10,635 bases of DNA from Fidelibacterota bacterium (GTDB taxonomy: Bacteria > Fidelibacterota > UBA2242 > JAFGTP01), in contig JAIPJV010000046.1 in assembly GCA_021734005.1 (NCBI GenBank), positions 1 through 10,635 on the forward strand, written 5' to 3'. The notes beneath the pieces were generated by a model. That model did no database searches. It saw only the letters and a program-made list of their open reading frames with translations, and was not told the origin of the DNA. This document shows, piece after piece, positions 7,201 through 10,635 of the stretch (position 1 is its first letter; every line of letters begins with the position of its first letter). A program made the translations under genes and the position numbers.

Positions 7201-7297
7201 CAATCTGGTGATTGCAGCTTTTCCCTTTGAAACAATTCTGGGGCAAGACGCCAGGAATGATTTTATGAAATATGTGATTGAATATTTGAAGGAATAA
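4274..7297 (+). CDS. Secreted amidase-fold protein with inserted golvesin-like domain and FnIII domain
   Basis: A 1007-residue exported protein. The hydrophobic N terminus ends near Cys19 (L-L-S-K-C), but Lys at -1 makes lipidation doubtful. The Amidase_3 (N-acetylmuramoyl-L-alanine amidase) fold is split. The first half (about 165-235) has His178 or His180 (WHSHGW) and Glu203 (TVEDL), then GANVFVPRERS. The second half (about 410-600) has His481 (SCAFHTDAG) and Glu566 (PAILIELFSHQN). These fit the zinc ligands and catalytic Glu, so activity is likely. Between them, about 295-395 resembles the golvesin C-terminal domain (SGKYAVYISYHQS, GGGTWIYLGEYYF, FVSADAVRFGGG). FnIII spans about 612-705. 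Residues 708-1007 are unrecognised, with possible amidotransferase-like strands (YDMIDIIYGEE, CEQGGDLFISGAYL). Relatives are often annotated xanthan lyase, which the motifs do not support. TTG is the only upstream start type after an in-frame stop at 4250; GGGAG precedes it. Confidence 0.8.
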   Translation: MLELKKNSILILIVLLSKCSLVTTQSSYDYSHLDWKTRRVHKKVEKFLNNCKQEGKPVKAIPATSIDSVQVDKSEKDIKIYFNKYFARIPFRLKNVDAIYKQVDDQLGWWYRKYDLEIYALETPIEQLVPNFYRPERSAWDPTRRPYPDHLRIPIKRRQDYPARIPNGLYGHSIALWHSHGWYYNNEEEHWEWQRPRLFQTVEDLLPFSVTIPYLIPMLENSGANVFVPRERSLQTHEVIVDNDTSHFDSKYQETTSNQSYDWETAKAPGFSIGQPPYKSGDNPFQMGTFRKIKTDTVDNAKVEWIPEIPESGKYAVYISYHQSDSNITDAKYSVFHSGGKTDYLINQKIGGGTWIYLGEYYFEKGHNPETGKVTLSNQSNNSGFVSADAVRFGGGMGDVKRAQSTSRRPRFTEAARYYLQYAGMPDSLIYNPSNDSDDYYDDYTSRGEWVNYLKGAPYGPNQNRQTKGLGIPIDLSCAFHTDAGITRNGTVVGTLGIYSLKDEQDKKVYPDGVSRIAARDVTDIVQTQIVNDIQTVYDSIWTRRALRNSKYSEAYRPNVPAILIELFSHQNFTDMKYGMDPRFRFDLGRSIYKGILKFISTQYGYDYTVHPLPVTHFSTEFIDSGRVKLSWRPQEDPLEESAQPDKYMVYTRIGEAGFDNGVLVKDTVHIVKNLKPDLNYSFKVTALNEGGESFPSEILTVSHTENSRGTVLIVNGFDRICSPTPINKSKFKGFANFRDEGVPYKYDIGYTGRQFNYKPDSKWLTNTAPGWGASYGNYETEIIAGNTFDFPIIHGKAIGAAGYSYVSISDEAFKDNEIKFSDYDMIDIIYGEEKSTPLPGNSDSISYRIFTQKMKEKIKNYCEQGGDLFISGAYLASDIFSSPFDTTSQTSFARDTLQYKLATDHAAREGHVFVSDTNFANVSTEFQYNADFSRDIYKVEAPDAIVPANDDSASTIFRYRENHFSAGIGYKGNRYNLVIAAFPFETILGQDARNDFMKYVIEYLKE

Positions 7298-7344
7298 AAA
7301 AGTGGAACATAGAAAACGAAGAATAAATTATGGAGAATTAAATA

Positions 7345-8259
7345 ATGGATGATGTAAAAGATCGTAGTAATATTCTAACGGAAAAAAAGAATCCCAAAAG
7401 TGAAAAAATAGACACTATGTCAACTGAAGAAATCATTCGGCTCATGAATGAGGAAGACGCTACAGTTCACAAGGCTGTTCGGGAAGCCATTCCGGAAATT
7501 ACCAAAGCTGCTGACATTGTGCATGAGACCTTTCGTAATGGTGGCCGTTTGCGCTATATAGGAGCAGGAACCAGTGGCCGTCTGGGAGTTCTCGATGCCA
7601 GTGAATGTCCGCCCACTTTTTCAGTTGATCCTGATCTTGTGAAGGGCTTTATTGCCGGTGGATACAAAGCCCTTAGAGAGGCCGTTGAGTCAGCCGAAGA
7701 TTATCCAGAAAACGGTAAAAAAGATTGCAAAAAATATGGACTAAAAAGTTCTGATGTTCTGATGGGAATTGCTACAGGCGGAACAACACCCTATGTTCAT
7801 GGCGGACTTGATTATGCCAAATCTATTGGATGCAAGACCATTTTCATGACCTGTACTCACAAAGAGCATCTCGATGCTAATGCCGATGTTATTATTGAAG
7901 TTTTGACCGGCCCGGAATTAATTACCGGTTCCACCAGAATGAAAGCCGGAACAGCAACAAAAATGGTGCTCAATATGATTACCACAACAGCAATGATCAA
8001 ATGGGGCAAGGTCTATGGAAATTATATGGTTGACCATATGGCCATTAATGAGAAGCTTGTAGATCGAGGCACCCGGATTATTTCCGAATTGGCCGGTGTT
8101 TCCCGGGAAAAAGGTTATGAATATTTGCACAAAGCCAATAAACATGTCAAAGAAGGCATTGTTATGGCTCACCTGGGAATATCCTATGAAAAAGCCAAAA
8201 AATTGATAGAAGAACATGATGGCTTTATTAGATTTGCGTTTAAAGATGATCAGGATTAA
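7345..8259 (+). CDS. murQ: N-acetylmuramic acid 6-phosphate etherase
   Basis: A full-length 304-residue cytoplasmic MurQ. The enzyme cleaves the D-lactyl ether of MurNAc-6-phosphate, giving GlcNAc-6-phosphate and D-lactate. The family N terminus TEKKNPKSEKID and the SIS sugar-phosphate site YIGAGTSGRLGVLDASECPP are intact. By alignment in my head with E. coli MurQ, catalytic Glu83 and Glu114 correspond to Glu87 (ASECPP) and Glu118 (ESAEDY). ELITGSTRMKAGTATKMVLN is the conserved second half. The loop usually reading AASGRTPYV is ATGGTTPYV here, a mild variation. ATG follows GGAGA by eight bases and sits 47 bp after the amidase gene. With anmK next door, this is the anhydro-MurNAc recycling pair. 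Confidence 0.96.
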   Translation: MDDVKDRSNILTEKKNPKSEKIDTMSTEEIIRLMNEEDATVHKAVREAIPEITKAADIVHETFRNGGRLRYIGAGTSGRLGVLDASECPPTFSVDPDLVKGFIAGGYKALREAVESAEDYPENGKKDCKKYGLKSSDVLMGIATGGTTPYVHGGLDYAKSIGCKTIFMTCTHKEHLDANADVIIEVLTGPELITGSTRMKAGTATKMVLNMITTTAMIKWGKVYGNYMVDHMAINEKLVDRGTRIISELAGVSREKGYEYLHKANKHVKEGIVMAHLGISYEKAKKLIEEHDGFIRFAFKDDQD

Positions 8260-8312
8260 TTGACTATAATTTGAATTACAGGGTATCCAATTTTGATTAA
8301 TATTCAGAAAAC

Positions 8313-8318
8313 AGGTGA
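8313..8318 (+). promoter_or_regulatory. Ribosome binding site placing the anmK start at GTG 8324
   Basis: AGGTGA is five bases before GTG 8324. An upstream in-frame GTG at 8315 lies inside this site and has no purine-rich sequence of its own at a useful distance. The ROK gene uses a similar AAGGTGA site. Confidence 0.65.
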
Positions 8319-8323
8319 CGCAA

Positions 8324-9487
8324 GTGGAAATTTGCAAATTACAAAAAAAAGATAAATTGATAGTTCTAGGACTAATGTCCGGTACTTCTATGGATGGTCT
8401 CGATATTTGCCAGGTGAAAATCAATCGAAAAGGTGAAAATCTGGATGCTAGAATGATTAATTTTGCTTCCTATCAATACGATCCTGAATTCAAAAACTAT
8501 ATTGAAGATAAACTAACCGGCCAGACTCAGGATATTTGCCGGGCAAATTTTGATATCACCCGCCAATGGAGCAAAATGGTAGAGCGCTTTCTCAAGGAAT
8601 ACAGTATTGATAAATCGAATATTGATCTGATCGGTTCCCATGGGCAGACAATCTGGCACGAACCGGGCCATTCTACGCTTCAGATAGGCGAACCTGCTGT
8701 TCTTGCTGAAGACCTTAGAATTCCCGTTATTGCAGATTTTCGGGTTAATGATGTGGCTGCCGGTGGCTCCGGTGCTCCGCTCGTACCTTTTATTGACTAT
8801 TTGTGGTTCAAAAGGTATAAAAAAACATATCTACTTCTAAATATCGGTGGCATTGCCAATTTTACCATTATTCCTGAAGATGCAAAATCTAATCATGATA
8901 TTTATGCTCTTGATACGGGCCCGGGCAATGGTTTAATTGATGCTGCAATCAGTTTCGCTACACAGGGAAAACTGACCTTTGATCTTGATGGAGAATGGGC
9001 AAAAGCTGGAGAAATTGATCAGAATATATTGGAAGAACTTCATGACCATCCTTATTTCGAAAAATCGCCTCCCAAATCAACAGGAAAAGAGGTTTTTGGA
9101 TCCCAATTTGTTAAAGCGCTGATTGACAAATATAAAATTCAGAGCCAGGATGATTTCCAGAATTTAATCGCAACTTTGACCCGCTTTACAGCAGAGTCGA
9201 TTTTTAAAAGCTATGAAAAGTTTTTTGCTGATAAATATATCATTGATGAGATTATTGTCAGTGGAGGTGGAGCCCGCAATCCTGTTATAATGCAGCATTT
9301 AAAAGAACTGTTTGAGGATGCGGAATTCAGCAGTCCCCATAAATACAATCTCAATATTGACGCTAAAGAATCGCTGGCTTTTGCTATGCTGGCCGCCCTT
9401 CGTATCTGGGAGATTCCAGCTAATGTTCCCAATGCAACCGGTGCTGACCGACCGGTATTGTTAGGTAAAATAATATATGCGAAATAA
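8324..9487 (+). CDS. anmK: Anhydro-N-acetylmuramic acid kinase
   Basis: A full-length AnmK of 387 residues from GTG 8324 (390 from GTG 8315). It hydrolyses the 1,6-anhydro ring of anhydro-MurNAc and phosphorylates it with ATP to MurNAc-6-phosphate, the substrate of MurQ. Motifs in order (387-residue numbering): the ATP-binding loop GLMSGTSMDGLD (16-27), GSHGQTIWHEP (104-114), LQIGEPAVLAE, DFRVNDVAAGGSGAPLVP, LLNIGGIANF, the active-site segment ALDTGPGNGLIDA with the presumed catalytic Asp197, HPYFEKSPPKSTGKEVFG and SGGGARNP. The C terminus ESLAFAMLAALRI is typical. The gene follows murQ by 64 bp on the same strand. No AmpG permease, NagZ or PTS gene is in the window, so how anhydro-MurNAc enters is not shown here. 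Confidence 0.96.
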   Translation: MEICKLQKKDKLIVLGLMSGTSMDGLDICQVKINRKGENLDARMINFASYQYDPEFKNYIEDKLTGQTQDICRANFDITRQWSKMVERFLKEYSIDKSNIDLIGSHGQTIWHEPGHSTLQIGEPAVLAEDLRIPVIADFRVNDVAAGGSGAPLVPFIDYLWFKRYKKTYLLLNIGGIANFTIIPEDAKSNHDIYALDTGPGNGLIDAAISFATQGKLTFDLDGEWAKAGEIDQNILEELHDHPYFEKSPPKSTGKEVFGSQFVKALIDKYKIQSQDDFQNLIATLTRFTAESIFKSYEKFFADKYIIDEIIVSGGGARNPVIMQHLKELFEDAEFSSPHKYNLNIDAKESLAFAMLAALRIWEIPANVPNATGADRPVLLGKIIYAK

Positions 9488-9553
9488 TAGAAATTATTAT
9501 GGAATTGATTTTAAGAATTTGAAAATAAAAACCATTAAATACAGGGTGAGGAC

Positions 9554-10351
9554 GTGAAAATAATCGTACCAATCAAACAGGTTCCCGAGACCAGCAATGT
9601 CAAGATGGATCCGGAAACAGGCACGATGGTCAGATCGGGAGTAGAACAGATCATTAATCCCCTTGATCTGTACGCAATTGAAGAAGCCATTCGGCTCAAA
9701 GATGATAAGGGCGGCGAAATCGTAACCATGACCATGGGCCCACCCAGTGCTGAAAAAGCATTGCGGGAAGCCATTGCCATGGGCTGTGACTCCGGAATTT
9801 TGCTCTCTGATAAAAATTTCGCTGGTGCCGATACCTGGTCAACCTCCTATGTTTTGGCTCAGGCAATTAAACAAATCGGAGACTTTGATGTAATATTGTG
9901 TGGAGAACGAGCAACCGATGGCGATACAGGTCAGGTTGGCCCGGGAATCGCTTCCTGGCTCAAGATACCTTTTCTGACTTATGTGAGTGGAATTGATAAA
10001 GTGACTGAAGAATCTATGATAGCAGAGCGCAATGTAGAAAATGGCTACCAGTTTCTGGAAATCCAGCGTCCGGCTCTCTTTACAGTTGTCAAAGAGATCA
10101 ACTTTCCCAGGCTGCCAACCTTGAGTGGCAAAAAGAAAGCCCGTGATATAGAAATTCCAGTCTGGGGCCCGCAAGATATTGATGCTGAACCGGAAAATCT
10201 GGGCTTGCAGGGTTCACCCACCCGGGTAGTTAAGATCTCCAAACCCAAAGTTACCCGTGAAGGTGAGAAACTGACTCCTCAGACCGATCAGGAGGTTGAG
10301 GAATCAGTTTATAAGTTGATCCAATATTTTGAAAAGTTAGAGATTATTTAA
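9554..10351 (+). CDS. etfB: Electron transfer flavoprotein beta subunit
   Basis: A complete 265-residue EtfB. With EtfA it forms a soluble FAD-containing heterodimer that passes electrons between flavin dehydrogenases and a quinone oxidoreductase, or bifurcates them to ferredoxin. The N terminus MKIIVPIKQVPETSNVKMD, NPLDLYAIEEAIRLKD and LPTLSGKKKARDIEI are family-typical. The nucleotide-binding segment CGERATDGDTGQVGPGIA (about 116-133) has the DGDTxQVGP form seen in ETFs of anaerobes such as Acidaminococcus, rather than the mitochondrial type; in bifurcating ETFs this subunit binds a second FAD. Bifurcation is possible, not shown. The GTG start follows GGGTGA. It is 66 bp after anmK and 12 bp before etfA. 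The codons look GC-richer than in the leftward genes, as for a highly expressed gene. Confidence 0.95.
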   Translation: MKIIVPIKQVPETSNVKMDPETGTMVRSGVEQIINPLDLYAIEEAIRLKDDKGGEIVTMTMGPPSAEKALREAIAMGCDSGILLSDKNFAGADTWSTSYVLAQAIKQIGDFDVILCGERATDGDTGQVGPGIASWLKIPFLTYVSGIDKVTEESMIAERNVENGYQFLEIQRPALFTVVKEINFPRLPTLSGKKKARDIEIPVWGPQDIDAEPENLGLQGSPTRVVKISKPKVTREGEKLTPQTDQEVEESVYKLIQYFEKLEII

Positions 10352-10363
10352 GGAGATAGAGAT

Positions 10364-10635
10364 ATGGCTTACAAAGATGTCTGGATATTAGGTGAACAGG
10401 AAAATGGCAAAATCCGAGATGTTTCCTATGAATTGCTCAAGCGCGGCAAAGACCTGGCTGAGAAACGGGATGTTAAATTAGTGGCTTTAATGCTGGGCCA
10501 TGATATAGATGATCAACAATTACAGGTTTTAATAGAATATGGTGCTGACAAAGTTATATCTGTTAGCCATGAAAAGTTGCAGGATTTTGTAGTTGATCCG
10601 CATATAAATGTTGTCACAGAACTGGTCAACAAATA
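10364..10635 (+). CDS. etfA: Electron transfer flavoprotein alpha subunit, N-terminal part
   Basis: The first 90 residues are visible before the window ends. MAYKDVWILGEQENGKIRDV, SYELLKRGKDLAE, LVALMLGHDID and YGADKVISVSHEKL are the N-terminal domain of EtfA as found in clostridial and related ETFs; the C-terminal FAD-binding domain lies outside. There is no N-terminal ferredoxin-type cysteine cluster, unlike EtfA homologues such as LctC of Acetobacterium lactate dehydrogenase. The ribosome binding site AGGAGA overlaps the etfB stop codon and lies seven bases before the ATG, indicating coupled expression with etfB. Confidence 0.93.
   Translation, partial: MAYKDVWILGEQENGKIRDVSYELLKRGKDLAEKRDVKLVALMLGHDIDDQQLQVLIEYGADKVISVSHEKLQDFVVDPHINVVTELVNK

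Noticed and set aside
4274..7297. Annotation as xanthan lyase
   Set aside because: No polysaccharide lyase motif is visible, whereas amidase-type His, Glu, His and Glu positions and a golvesin-like module are.
8261..8270. TTGAC and TATAAT in the murQ-anmK gap
   Set aside because: The two boxes overlap (TTGACTATAAT), so they cannot serve as -35 and -10 of one promoter. No matching partner box lies at 16-18 bases.
7918..8424. A 168-codon open frame on the minus strand over the murQ end and anmK start
   Set aside because: It is antisense to two clear enzyme genes. Its translation is Cys- and His-rich without family motifs, and it lacks independent support.

Overview
The window is a moderately AT-rich bacterial segment with six complete genes and one gene cut at each edge. 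The gene content suggests a diderm anaerobe: two lipoproteins with lipobox signal peptides, a golvesin/amidase giant protein of a kind I associate with Bacteroidota and related FCB lineages, and an ETF pair of the anaerobe type. I see no 16S, tRNA or other lineage marker, so placement near Bacteroidota/FCB is a weak inference.

Layout: positions 1-3723 are transcribed leftward. They hold a ROK-family transcription factor (2476-3723), a transglutaminase-fold lipoprotein (913-2391) and the N-terminal 246 residues of an SH3b lipoprotein resembling YkfC-type NlpC/P60 murein-peptide endopeptidases (1-739, cut by the edge). A 550-bp AT-rich divergent intergenic region (3724-4273) carries several inverted repeats and no convincing gene. 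Positions 4274-10635 are transcribed rightward: a 1007-residue secreted amidase-fold protein interrupted by a golvesin-like domain and followed by FnIII and an unrecognised C-terminal domain, then murQ, anmK, etfB and the start of etfA. Gaps are 47, 64, 66 and 12 bp with no obvious terminator, so one operon is plausible.

Working model (inference): the locus salvages peptidoglycan. Envelope enzymes (amidase, YkfC-like endopeptidase, transglutaminase-fold protein) take murein apart. In the cytoplasm AnmK phosphorylates anhydro-MurNAc to MurNAc-6-P, and MurQ splits this into GlcNAc-6-P and D-lactate. The ROK protein is the obvious candidate regulator, with a muropeptide sugar as possible effector. 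The 8-mer TTTGGAAA (either orientation) was found by eye only three times in the window, each time upstream of one of the three envelope genes, and two other palindromes recur in or near the leaders. EtfBA next to a D-lactate-releasing enzyme raises the possibility of ETF-linked D-lactate oxidation, which the gene after etfA would test.
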